64,000 nt of DNA, taken from NCBI RefSeq assembly GCF_014873915.1, contig NZ_JADBEJ010000005.1, positions 1,488,001 through 1,552,000 of the forward strand, written 5' to 3'. The stretch comes from Amycolatopsis roodepoortensis. GTDB taxonomy: Bacteria; Actinomycetota; Actinomycetes; Mycobacteriales; Pseudonocardiaceae. This document shows, piece after piece, positions 1-7,754 of the stretch (position 1 is its first letter; every line of letters begins with the position of its first letter). Below the pieces are notes generated by a model. That model did not search any database and was not told where the DNA came from. It saw only the letters and a list, made by a program, of their open reading frames with translations. The position numbers were made by a program, and so were the translations under genes.

Positions 1-33
1 TTGACCGACGATGACCGGGAACGAGGAGCAGGG

Positions 34-663
34 ATGCACGACGGCGAGATCCTGGCCTGGACCGAGACCGAACGGCTGAGCTTCGCGGATCTGCTGGAGA
101 GTCTCGCCGAGCGGGACTGGTCGGCGAAGACCCTGTGTACGGAGTGGACGGTCCACGCGATGGCGGGCCACCTCGCGCAGACCACCAGGAACCGGCTCAA
201 GGACACCCTCGCCGGCATCGTGAAGGCCAGGGGGAATTGGGACCGGATGAACACCGATCAGGCCATCGCCTACGCCGCGCGGTACACCCCGGCCGAACTC
301 GTCGCCCAGATCCGCGAGGACGCCGGATCGGCCCGCCGCTCGCCCGGCGCCAAACCGGTCGACCCGCTCGCTGACGTCCTCATCCACGGCCAGGATGTCG
401 CCCGCCCGCTCGGCATCGATCGCCCGATGCCGGAGAAGCCGGCGATCGCGGCACTGGAGCACATTCTCGTCAGCCCGTTCTGGGGCGCCAGGAAACGCTG
501 CCGGGACCTCAGGCTGATCGCCAGCGACTCCGGCTGGTCCGGCGGAGCGGGCACCGAAGAGGTCCGGGGCCCGCTCGCCGACCTGCTCCTGGCGGTGAGC
601 GGGCGCGGCGCCGGGCTGGCCACGCTCACCGGCCCGGGCGCCGCGCTGCTCGGCGCCCGCTGA
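34..663 (+). CDS. Mycothiol-dependent maleylpyruvate isomerase family protein
   Basis: A protein of 209 residues with the DinB-like four-helix fold of the mycothiol-dependent maleylpyruvate isomerase (MDMPI/TIGR03083) family. Visible family marks are the N-terminal WT..ER..F..LL pattern, the segment LCTEWTVHAMAGHL, whose histidines are the usual metal-ligand region, and DVLIHGQDVARPLG. Members use mycothiol or bind a divalent metal; the substrate cannot be read from sequence. I start at the ATG at 34 because GAGGAG lies six to seven bases upstream; the frame is also open from a TTG at base 1, so a longer N-terminus is possible. It converges on the next gene with only three bases between the stops. 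Confidence 0.8.
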   Translation: MHDGEILAWTETERLSFADLLESLAERDWSAKTLCTEWTVHAMAGHLAQTTRNRLKDTLAGIVKARGNWDRMNTDQAIAYAARYTPAELVAQIREDAGSARRSPGAKPVDPLADVLIHGQDVARPLGIDRPMPEKPAIAALEHILVSPFWGARKRCRDLRLIASDSGWSGGAGTEEVRGPLADLLLAVSGRGAGLATLTGPGAALLGAR

Positions 664-666
664 GGG

Positions 667-1866
667 CTACCAGCGCGGGACGAACACGTCGACGCGCACC
701 AGGTGGTGGTCCGAAGCGTCGTTGAGCCGGGCCAGCGGTGAATCGGGCAGCGGCCAGAAGACCTCGGCGCGCCAGGGGAACAGGCCCTTCGACGGCAGGA
801 CGTAGTCGATCCGCAGGTTCCCGGGCGCGTTGTCGTTGAAGTCGCCGGTGTCGAAGTACGGGTCGCCCTTCTGGCCGATGTTGGCGCCGGCCTGGTCCTG
901 CGCGGCCCGCACGCCTCCTTCGCTGCCCGGCCGGGTTTCGATGACGCGCGGGGCGTTCAGCAGGCGCGAGATGGCGCCGGGGACGCTGTCGCCGTCGAGC
1001 GGGTCGGAGTTCTGGTCGCCGGCGATGACGAACTTCTCGTGCGCGCCCAGGCCGCCGCGGCGGCCACTGTCGTCGCGGATGTAGCGGCCCTTGCCCGGGG
1101 TCACGTAGTCCGCCCAGAAGCGGATCTCGTCGTGGTTGCGGGTGCCGTTGCGGTCCTCGGGGCCGTCGAAGGTCGGCGGAGTCGGATGCGAGGCCAGGAA
1201 GTGCACGGTCGAGCGGCCGACGCGGATCGGAACGTCCCAATGGGACTTCGACGACAGGCGCAGCACGTCGAGCACCTGCGGTGAGTACCAGTCGTTCGGC
1301 GCCGCGGTGGCCGGGTCGTCCGGGAGCAGCGCGCCCGGCATGTCCTTCCAGAGGAACTTCTGAAAAGTCCGCGCGTTCTTGGTGTCGATCGGATACTTGG
1401 ACAGCACGAGCATGCCGTACTGGCCCTCGAAGAGGCCGAAACCGTGCGCGTCGTTGCCGCCGCCGACCTGGCCGTTGCGGTCGAGGTCGAAACCGGTCGC
1501 GACGCCGGTGTTCGACGGCGCGGTGAACGCGTACGGATAGTCGATCGGCGCCGCGCCGTTCTGGCCGCGCGCGAGGTAGTTCTCGCGGAACAGGTCCGCG
1601 GCGCGGTTGCCGGGCACGTAGTCGAACTCGTTGATCAGCAGCACGTCGGGCCGGTTGCGCTGGATCACCTCGGCGACCTCGTTCGCCTGCGCGTTGCCCG
1701 GCTGCGACAGGTCGGTCACCAGCTGCCCGGCGGCTCCGCGGTTGAGCGAAGCGTTGAACGTCGCGAAGCGGATGTTCTGCCCGACGGTGGCTTCCGCCGG
1801 TGTGGCGGCCAGCAGCGTCCCGGCCAGCATGGCGCCCGATGTGAGCACGGCGGCGATGCGTTTCAC
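667..1866 (-). CDS. Secreted endonuclease/exonuclease/phosphatase family protein
   Basis: 399 residues with a Sec signal peptide (VKRIAAVLTSGAMLAGTLLA, cleavage probably after ATPAEA). The rest is an EEP-fold hydrolase: LLINEFDYV carries the metal-binding glutamate, AGDQNSDP the Asp-Asn pair, RIDYVLPS and the terminal ASDHHLVRVDV the catalytic Asp-His. Related secreted proteins cleave DNA or phosphodiesters, but the substrate here is unknown. I chose the GTG at 1866 because GGGAGG precedes it by about eight bases and the signal peptide begins there. The frame stays open upstream to 1959, through the operator region of the divergent neighbour, and I do not think that part is translated. Confidence 0.85.
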   Translation of the reverse strand: MKRIAAVLTSGAMLAGTLLAATPAEATVGQNIRFATFNASLNRGAAGQLVTDLSQPGNAQANEVAEVIQRNRPDVLLINEFDYVPGNRAADLFRENYLARGQNGAAPIDYPYAFTAPSNTGVATGFDLDRNGQVGGGNDAHGFGLFEGQYGMLVLSKYPIDTKNARTFQKFLWKDMPGALLPDDPATAAPNDWYSPQVLDVLRLSSKSHWDVPIRVGRSTVHFLASHPTPPTFDGPEDRNGTRNHDEIRFWADYVTPGKGRYIRDDSGRRGGLGAHEKFVIAGDQNSDPLDGDSVPGAISRLLNAPRVIETRPGSEGGVRAAQDQAGANIGQKGDPYFDTGDFNDNAPGNLRIDYVLPSKGLFPWRAEVFWPLPDSPLARLNDASDHHLVRVDVFVPRW

Positions 1867-1945
1867 GGTCTTACCTCCCAGAGTCCGGTGCGACCTTACG
1901 CACTCCGCGCGGCCGTACGGGTGAGCTTCAGGTGAACAGCGTCTC

Positions 1946-1993
1946 TTGAACGCGTTCAAAATCTGGGCTACGGTCCTTCTTGAACACGTTCAA
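1946..1993 (+). promoter_or_regulatory. Promoter with two palindromic operators for the TetR regulator
   Basis: A perfect 14-bp palindrome TTGAACGCGTTCAA (1946-1959) and a near-identical one, TTGAACACGTTCAA (1980-1993), lie with centres 34 bp apart. The left half of the first doubles as a -35 box (TTGAAC, 1946-1951); 17 bp later comes TACGGT (1969-1974), a typical actinomycete -10. The second palindrome covers the expected transcription start and ends just before the GGAGG of the gene at 2006. Binding there would block transcription of the membrane-protein/tetR pair, so autoregulation by the TetR protein is the simple inference. Confidence 0.75.
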
Positions 1994-2005
1994 AAGGAGG
2001 TCCCC

Positions 2006-2428
2006 ATGCAACCCGTAGTCGTGGCCTACGCGCTCTACCTGGCCATCGCCGTTCCATTGACCGTGCTGGTCGCCCGCACGCTGAGCAGGCACGGCAAGAC
2101 GTTCCTGGAAGACGTCTTCCAGGACAAACAAGCGCTGGCGCATTCGGTCAACCAACTGCTCGTCGTCGGCTTCTACCTGGTCAGCCTTGGTTTCGTGACC
2201 CTGTTCCTGACCAGCGACGACACCGTCCTCGACGCGCGCGACGTCTTCGAGATGCTGTCGGTCAAGGTCGGCACCGTGGCGCTCGTGCTCGGCGTGATGC
2301 ACGTCGGGAACGTGCTGGTGTTCAACGGGATCCGGCGCAAGCACCTCAACCACGCCGCCGCGCGGCCCGCACCGGTGCCGCCGCCCTACCCCGGCTACCC
2401 GGCGCCCGCTCCACACCCCGCGCCCTGA
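2006..2428 (+). CDS. Small integral membrane protein co-transcribed with tetR
   Basis: 140 residues. The ATG at 2006 follows a strong AAAGGAGG. Three hydrophobic segments are visible (about residues 2-22, 48-68 and 87-107), separated by a conserved-looking acidic loop (FLEDVFQDKQ), and the tail is rich in Pro and Ala (about residues 120-140). I do not recognise a named family. It is probably the target gene of the TetR repressor 15 bp downstream, since the two share a promoter with two operators. TetR-controlled small membrane proteins often deal with a membrane-active compound, but nothing in the sequence identifies one. Confidence 0.75.
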   Translation: MQPVVVAYALYLAIAVPLTVLVARTLSRHGKTFLEDVFQDKQALAHSVNQLLVVGFYLVSLGFVTLFLTSDDTVLDARDVFEMLSVKVGTVALVLGVMHVGNVLVFNGIRRKHLNHAAARPAPVPPPYPGYPAPAPHPAP

Positions 2429-2442
2429 CCGGATACCGTGCA

Positions 2443-3111
2443 GTGGTGGCGAAGAGTGAGGAAACCAAGTCACTGATCGTGGCGACCGCGTTGCGGTTGT
2501 TCGCCGAGAACGGCTACGACCGCACGACCATGCGGGCCATCGCCGCCGAAGCGGGCGTGTCGGTCGGGAACGCCTACTACTACTTCGCCTCCAAAGACCA
2601 GCTGATCCAAGGTTTCTACGACGAGATCGCCAACGCGCACCTGACCACCGCGCGCGAGACGATCGCAGGTGAGCGGGACTTCAGCGCCCGGCTCAGGACC
2701 GTCCTGCTCACCTGGCTCGACGTCGCAGAGCCGTACCACCGCTTCGGCACCCAGCTCTTCGTCAACGCCGCCGACCCGGACTCACCGCTGAGCCCGTTCA
2801 GCGAGGAGTCCTCGCCAGCCCGGGACGCCTCCGTCGGCCTGATGCGCGACGTCATCGCCGACTCCGACGTCAAACTCGACCCGGACCTGCGGGACGACCT
2901 GCCCGATCTGCTGTGGCTGTACCAGATGGGGGTCGTGCTGTTCTGGGTCCACGACCGGTCCGCCGGGCAGAAACGCAGCCGGATCCTGGTGGAACGGACG
3001 GTCCCGCTGATCGCGCGGCTGGTGGGGCTTTCGCGGCTGCGGGTGCTGAGGCCGGTGAGCCGGGAGATCGTTTCGCTGATCCGGGACCTCTCGAAGCGGG
3101 ACGACGGCTGA
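2443..3111 (+). CDS. TetR/AcrR family transcriptional regulator
   Basis: 222 residues. The N-terminal TetR DNA-binding domain is clear: ATALRLFAENGYDRTTMRAI, then EAGVSVGNAYYYFASKDQL is the helix-turn-helix with the usual YYYF..K end. The C-terminal ligand domain carries an all-helical pattern with many aromatic residues (LWLYQMGVVLFWVHDRS). It starts with GTG-GTG at 2443/2446, 15 bp after the membrane-protein stop, so the two are one operon. The two TTGAAC/GTTCAA palindromes upstream of the operon are its probable operators. The ligand is unknown. Confidence 0.9.
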   Translation: MVAKSEETKSLIVATALRLFAENGYDRTTMRAIAAEAGVSVGNAYYYFASKDQLIQGFYDEIANAHLTTARETIAGERDFSARLRTVLLTWLDVAEPYHRFGTQLFVNAADPDSPLSPFSEESSPARDASVGLMRDVIADSDVKLDPDLRDDLPDLLWLYQMGVVLFWVHDRSAGQKRSRILVERTVPLIARLVGLSRLRVLRPVSREIVSLIRDLSKRDDG

Positions 3112-3168
3112 GTGGCGGGTCACTGAAGCGAACGCGGGCCGTGGAGGACTCCCGGACGATTCGAGCGC

Positions 3169-3215
3169 GTGAAGGCCCCCTTCCCTCGGCTGAGCCGAGG
3201 GAAGGGGGCCTTCAC
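3169..3215. terminator. Perfect 47-bp hairpin, GTGAAGGCC family
   Basis: The arms GTGAAGGCCCCCTTCCC...CGGCT (3169-3191) and their exact complement (3193-3215) are 23 bp each and are separated by one base. It lies between the convergent stops of tetR (3111) and the GrpB-methyltransferase gene (3226), so it probably terminates both. Related hairpins are at 14041 and, degraded, at 52516. Confidence 0.7.
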
Positions 3216-3225
3216 GCGGGCCACA

Positions 3226-4479
3226 TCAAGGTTCCCGGACGGTCCGGAAGTACAGGAACCGCGGCTCGGTCCGCAGTTTCGCGTACCACTTCGGGTCCGA
3301 TTCGGCGATCGTCTCGACCGGCATCGGTTCGACCAGCCGGTCGACGGCGAAACCGGCGTCCCGTACCGCGTCGAACGTCCAGCTCAGCGGCCGCCGGTAG
3401 AACCGGACCTTCTGCCCCGGCGGGAACTCGTCCTCCAGCAGTTCGAGCTGGAAGTAGTTCCGCTTCTCGAACCAGCGCCAGTCCTCACCGGGATGGTGCA
3501 CCGAGAACACCAGGAGCCCGCCCGGTTTGAGCACCCGCCGGAACTCCGCCAGCGCCGGCGCCCAGTCCTTCAGGTAGTGCAGCACCAGTGAGGCCGTGAC
3601 GACGTCGATCGAGCCGTCCTCGAGGAACGGCATCGGCCGCGAGACGTCCGCGGTCTCGAAGCGAGCGACCTCCCCGAACTTCTCCCTGGCCACGGCGACC
3701 ATGCCCTCGCTGGCGTCGACGCCGAGGACGTCCGCGCCCTTGGCGGCGAGCAGGGCGCTGAGGTGTCCTGCGGCGCTGCCGACGTCCAGCACCCGTTTGC
3801 CCGCCACGTCTCCGGCCAGTTCCACGATGGCGGGCCGGTCGTAGTGGGCGTTGGTGCTGCTGGTTTCGGCGTGCGCCGCGTAGAGCCGCGCGAAGCCGTC
3901 GTACTGGGCGGCGCGCGCCCGTTCGATGATCGCGTCGACGACCTCGGATTTGGCGTCGGCGTACTGCTGGATGTACTTCCAGGTGCGCGACGCCAGTTCG
4001 CGTTTCCTGTCCTCGTAGAGCTTCCGCTCGTCCTCGTGCGCGATCAGGCGGTCACGGAAGAGCCGGTAGCGCTCGGTCTGGCCGTTGTCCGGCGAGTAGA
4101 CGTGCAGGTTGATGTTGGTGTCCGGGCCTTTGAAGCAGCGGTGCTTCTCCCACTCCGGCTCACGGATGACGAGTTTGTAGCCCTCGGCCTCCAGCTGCGG
4201 CACGTAGGCGTCCTCGTCGTCCGAATCGTCGACGATCAGCATGATGTCGATGATCGGTTTCGCGCAGAGCCCCGGCACCGACGTGGAACCGACGTGTTCC
4301 AGGACCAGCGCGCGCTCCCCCAGGATCCCCCTGATGCGCTTCGCTTCCCGGTCGAACAGCTCGGGCCACTCCGGGTCGTATTCGGCCAGCGTGACGGTGG
4401 AATTCAGTACCGGAGGCTGATCGACCCACGAGTTGTTGATGTCTTCTTCGGTGTAGTCGTCTCGATCGGGTTTAGGCAT
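3226..4479 (-). CDS. GrpB-family nucleotidyltransferase fused to a SAM methyltransferase
   Basis: 417 residues, two domains in one frame. Residues about 29-188 are a GrpB/UPF0157 domain of the nucleotidyltransferase superfamily, with the signature EHVGSTSVPGL (61-71) followed by KPIIDIMLIVDD. Residues about 193-417 are a class I methyltransferase: motif I is KRVLDVGSAAG, motif II ends in VLGVDAS, and DVVTASLVLHYL and LKPGGLLVFSVHHP are motifs IV-VI. GrpB proteins usually stand alone at about 170-200 residues, so the fusion is unusual. The start is the ATG at 4479, preceded by GAGGAAGG. The joint substrate is unknown; a nucleotide, tRNA or nucleotidylated metabolite is possible. Confidence 0.85.
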   Translation of the reverse strand: MPKPDRDDYTEEDINNSWVDQPPVLNSTVTLAEYDPEWPELFDREAKRIRGILGERALVLEHVGSTSVPGLCAKPIIDIMLIVDDSDDEDAYVPQLEAEGYKLVIREPEWEKHRCFKGPDTNINLHVYSPDNGQTERYRLFRDRLIAHEDERKLYEDRKRELASRTWKYIQQYADAKSEVVDAIIERARAAQYDGFARLYAAHAETSSTNAHYDRPAIVELAGDVAGKRVLDVGSAAGHLSALLAAKGADVLGVDASEGMVAVAREKFGEVARFETADVSRPMPFLEDGSIDVVTASLVLHYLKDWAPALAEFRRVLKPGGLLVFSVHHPGEDWRWFEKRNYFQLELLEDEFPPGQKVRFYRRPLSWTFDAVRDAGFAVDRLVEPMPVETIAESDPKWYAKLRTEPRFLYFRTVREP

Positions 4480-4613
4480 CGACCCCTTGATCCTTCCTCG
4501 GCGCTCTTCGCGTGTTCTGCGCGTTTGAGGAGGGACTGCGCGGGGAGGCCGTCCGACCGCCGCGACGCCCCTCTCGAGGCAGTCGGCCAGATTATCGAAC
4601 CCGGGCGATCTTG

Positions 4614-5468
4614 TCAGCCGATCGGCAGAGAAAGGATGCCGCCGGTCGCCTCGCGCAGCGCGTCCCGCATCTCGGCCCGCGGCGCCGGTTGTCCGGTGAA
4701 GTACTCGGACTGCCCGAAGGCCTGATGCAGCAACATGTCCAGACCGGTCGCGAGCCGCCCTCCCCGCTCCGCGACCGCTTCGGCGAGCGCGGTCGGCCAA
4801 GGGTGGTAGATGACGTCGAGGACGCAGCCGATCCGGGACAGCTCCGCCAACTGCGGCCGGACGGCGTCCGGGGGCACGGTGTTCACCAGTACCGCCGAAT
4901 CGGCCGCGAGTTTCCCGAAGTCGGCGTCCGCCCAGCGGAGGACCTCGGCGTCGAGCCCGGCCCGCTGAGCCGCCTCGACCGTTTCCGCCGCCCGTGCGGG
5001 ATCCCGCACGACGAGCCGCACCGTTGGCACGCCGAGCGACGCCAGCCCGACGACGGCCGCGGCGGCGGTCCCACCCGCGCCGAGAACGACGGCGGCGTCG
5101 TCCGCACCGGGCGAGTACTCCCCCGCGATCCGCAGCGCCTCGGTGACCCCGTCGACGTCGGTGCAGTCGGCGAGCCAGCCGGTTTCCCGGCGCACCAGCG
5201 TGTTCGCCGCGCCGACGGCCGCCGCGCGCGGCGTGACCTCGTCGGCGTGCTCCAGCGCGGCCCGTTTCCCTGGCATGGTCACCGAAAGGCCGGTCCACTC
5301 CGGACCGAGGCCGTCGACGAACGCGGGCAGCCCGGGACCGTCCATCTCGACCCGCTCGTAGGTCCAGCCGTCCAGCCCCAGCGCGCGGAAGGCGGCGCCG
5401 TGCAGCACGGGCGAGAGCGAGTGTTCGACCGGTTTCCCGAGTACCGCGGCCTTCCGGCTAGATGACAC
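4614..5468 (-). CDS. aroE: Shikimate dehydrogenase
   Basis: 284 residues. It reduces 3-dehydroshikimate to shikimate with NADPH in the aromatic amino acid pathway. The N-terminal substrate domain begins VLGKPVEHSLSPVLHGAAF, with LSVTMPGK carrying the catalytic lysine and GAANTLV following. The NADPH domain has VVLGAGGTAAAAV. LLHQAFGQSEYFTG is the family C-terminal motif. The GTG start overlaps the mltG stop by 11 bp, giving translational coupling, the classical ruvX-mltG-aroE order of actinobacteria. A 134-bp gap follows before the GrpB fusion gene. Confidence 0.93.
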   Translation of the reverse strand: MSSSRKAAVLGKPVEHSLSPVLHGAAFRALGLDGWTYERVEMDGPGLPAFVDGLGPEWTGLSVTMPGKRAALEHADEVTPRAAAVGAANTLVRRETGWLADCTDVDGVTEALRIAGEYSPGADDAAVVLGAGGTAAAAVVGLASLGVPTVRLVVRDPARAAETVEAAQRAGLDAEVLRWADADFGKLAADSAVLVNTVPPDAVRPQLAELSRIGCVLDVIYHPWPTALAEAVAERGGRLATGLDMLLHQAFGQSEYFTGQPAPRAEMRDALREATGGILSLPIG

Positions 5469-7254
5469 CTCGCCTCACCGCGTCGTCTCGGTTCTTCCGG
5501 TGGTCGTCGAAGTTCACCGCGAAGCAGGAAAGCCCGTTCTTCTCGCACTTGACGAAGAACAGCCACTCGCCGGCCGCCGGCTTCAACGCGGCCTGGATCG
5601 CCTCCGCGCTCACGACCGCGATCGGTGTCGGGGTCAGGCCGACCGACTTGTAGGTGTTGTAGGCGCCCGCTTTTTCCCGTTCTTCGGGTTTGGTGAGCAG
5701 GGTCGGCCGGTCGAGGACGTAGTTGACCGTCGAGTCCATCTCGAGCCGCATCTTCTTGTCGATCCGGTTGTAGATGACCCGCGAGATCTTCCCGAAGTCG
5801 GCCTTCACCGCCTCGCGTTCGATGATCGACGCGATGACGAGCGTCTCGTAGGGGGTCTTGCCCTCCCCCTTCGACTGATCGCTCAGCCCGGCGTTCAGGA
5901 TGCGCTCCGCCGAGGTCTTGACGACGAACGTCAGCAGCTCTTCGGCACTCCAGCCGGGCTTGATGTTGTAGATGCCCGCGGCGATCAGCCCTTCGAGCCG
6001 CCGGTCCTTGTGCTCGGCGTTCGTGGCGGCCTCGACGGCCCACGACGGAACGCCCAGCTTCGCCAGATCCGCGGTCTCGATCGTCTTGCGCAGTTCCTCG
6101 ACCGGGATACAGGTGCTCTTGCCGTTCAGGTCGGCGCAGGAAGCCTTGGACAGCAACGAATACACCCCCGGTGTCACCTTGCCGTCTGGCTGGGTGATGT
6201 CGTGGAACTGGGTGTACGGCCGGATCTCGACCTGGCCGACCTTCGTCGCGGGAGCGAGCATCTTCTCGACCGCGCTGGCACCGGACATCTTCGTCTTCAT
6301 GACGTAGTAGCCCTGCTGGAGCTTCGAGACGGCGGCGTTGTCCTCGCCCGCCTTCACGAACGCCTTGCCGCTGGCGACCACTCCGGCCGCTTGGAGCCGG
6401 TTGCCGATCGCCGACGTCGAGTCGCCCTTTTCCACCTGGACGAGGACGTCGCTCTCGCCGGCGCCTTCGTAGTCGTCGTACCCGAAGATCTCGGTGAAGC
6501 CGTAGTAGGCGCCACCGGCGAGCAGGACGAGCACGGTCACCGCGGCGATCCAGCCCAGCGCGCGTTTCTTCTTTCGCTTCTTGGGCGGCGGCCCTTGACG
6601 TTCCGGGCGCTCGTCCTCGATGCGTTCGGGCTCGGCCCGGTCTTCGTCCTCGAACTCGTCGTAATCCTCGTAGTCGTCGTACTCGTCATAGTCGTCGTAC
6701 GCGTCGTCGCCGAAGATCTCGTTGTATTCCTCTTCGCTGCCCTCGGGCGGCGAACCGGGTTTCGCGCCGGGACGCCGGGCGATGGGCGCCTCCTGGATCG
6801 CGGGGAGGATGTCGGTCGGCCGCTCGTCCGGGAGCGGGCCGTCGTCCTCGCGGCGCCTGCGGCGGCCGGGGCGGGGTGCCTCGTCCTGGGCGTAGGCGGG
6901 CATGCCGAGACCCCGGTCACCCGGCTGGGCGGACCGCCGCTGCGGCGCGGGAGGTGGTGGCGGGGCCGCGGGTTCCGGGGCTCGCCTAGGTGCGGCCGGA
7001 CGCGGCGGCTCGTCGGCGGCGCGCCGGGCACGCGGCGGCGGCTCTTCCGGCGACCGGCGGGCACGCGGCGGCTCCTCCGCCGGACGCCGGACGGGCGGCG
7101 CCTCGAGCGGTTCCCGCCGGACGGGCCGTCGTCCCGTCGGCTGGGGTTCGGGCCGTCGACGCGGCGGTGCCGGTGGCGGGCTGGCCTCCTCAGGCTCCCG
7201 CAACCGTCGTCTACCGCCCTGACGGCGCTCGGGCCGGCCGTGGGGCTCGGTCAT
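5458..7254 (-). CDS. mltG: Endolytic murein transglycosylase MltG with long disordered N-terminus
   Basis: 598 residues. MltG cleaves nascent peptidoglycan strands at the membrane and sets glycan length. The catalytic YceG domain is C-terminal; ASIIEREA carries the expected catalytic glutamate. A single membrane span lies at about 232-252. Before it are a Pro/Arg-rich stretch (about 1-135) and a very acidic Asp/Glu/Tyr tract (about 174-210), then a lysine cluster, all presumably cytoplasmic. This extension is much longer than in Gram-negative MltG and is a phospho- or partner-binding candidate. The ATG at 7254 has GGAAGG upstream and overlaps the ruvX end by 4 bp. Confidence 0.92.
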   Translation of the reverse strand: MTEPHGRPERRQGGRRRLREPEEASPPPAPPRRRPEPQPTGRRPVRREPLEAPPVRRPAEEPPRARRSPEEPPPRARRAADEPPRPAAPRRAPEPAAPPPPPAPQRRSAQPGDRGLGMPAYAQDEAPRPGRRRRREDDGPLPDERPTDILPAIQEAPIARRPGAKPGSPPEGSEEEYNEIFGDDAYDDYDEYDDYEDYDEFEDEDRAEPERIEDERPERQGPPPKKRKKKRALGWIAAVTVLVLLAGGAYYGFTEIFGYDDYEGAGESDVLVQVEKGDSTSAIGNRLQAAGVVASGKAFVKAGEDNAAVSKLQQGYYVMKTKMSGASAVEKMLAPATKVGQVEIRPYTQFHDITQPDGKVTPGVYSLLSKASCADLNGKSTCIPVEELRKTIETADLAKLGVPSWAVEAATNAEHKDRRLEGLIAAGIYNIKPGWSAEELLTFVVKTSAERILNAGLSDQSKGEGKTPYETLVIASIIEREAVKADFGKISRVIYNRIDKKMRLEMDSTVNYVLDRPTLLTKPEEREKAGAYNTYKSVGLTPTPIAVVSAEAIQAALKPAAGEWLFFVKCEKNGLSCFAVNFDDHRKNRDDAVRRGVI

Positions 7255-7754
7255 GTATCGCCCTTCCGTGCGCGATGTGCCGCTACCGCGTCGATCCACG
7301 CCTGCAGGATCTCGACCGCGGCCGCCTGATCGACGACGGCACGTTGCTTACGTCCCTTCACCCCACGCTGCGACAGCATCCTGGATGCCGTCACCGTGGT
7401 CAACCGCTCGTCGGCCAGTCGCACCGGCACCGGAGCGATCCTGGCGGCGACCTTTTCGGCATAGTCCAGCGCCGCTTCGGCCGCCGGGCCATGACGGTCC
7501 TTGAGCGTCCTCGGCAAGCCGACGACGACCTCGACCACGTCGTGTTCCGTGACGAGTCCGACGAGCAGGTCGACGTCCTTGTCGCCCGCCGCGTCGCGAG
7601 TGAGGGTAACGAGAGGGCTCGCGAGGATGGGGTCGGGATCGCTCAACGCGACCCCGACCCGGACGGATCCGACATCCACGCCAAGCCGCCTGCCACGCCC
7701 CGGATCGGACTCCCCTGGCCGATCCGGGCGCCGCTGGGGGGCGTCGTCAGCCAA
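7251..7754 (-). CDS. ruvX: Holliday junction resolvase-like protein YqgF/RuvX
   Basis: 167 residues of the RNase H-like YqgF/RuvX family, implicated in pre-16S rRNA processing and in junction resolution. The motif GVDVGSVRVGVALSD holds the first catalytic Asp; PVRLADERLTT holds the Glu; VVDQAAAVEIL holds the second Asp. I take the TTG at 7754 as start: it overlaps the alaS stop by 8 bp and gives a family-sized protein. There is no good independent ribosome site, which fits translation coupled to alaS. The frame stays open further upstream inside alaS, but that part has the composition of an out-of-frame shadow. Confidence 0.88.
   Translation of the reverse strand: MADDAPQRRPDRPGESDPGRGRRLGVDVGSVRVGVALSDPDPILASPLVTLTRDAAGDKDVDLLVGLVTEHDVVEVVVGLPRTLKDRHGPAAEAALDYAEKVAARIAPVPVRLADERLTTVTASRMLSQRGVKGRKQRAVVDQAAAVEILQAWIDAVAAHRARKGDT

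Noticed and set aside
4480..5298. In-frame extension of the GrpB-methyltransferase gene for 270 more codons
   Set aside because: It lies antisense-frame to aroE on the same strand in a different frame and has Arg/Gly-rich shadow composition; a good ATG with GAGGAAGG exists at 4479.
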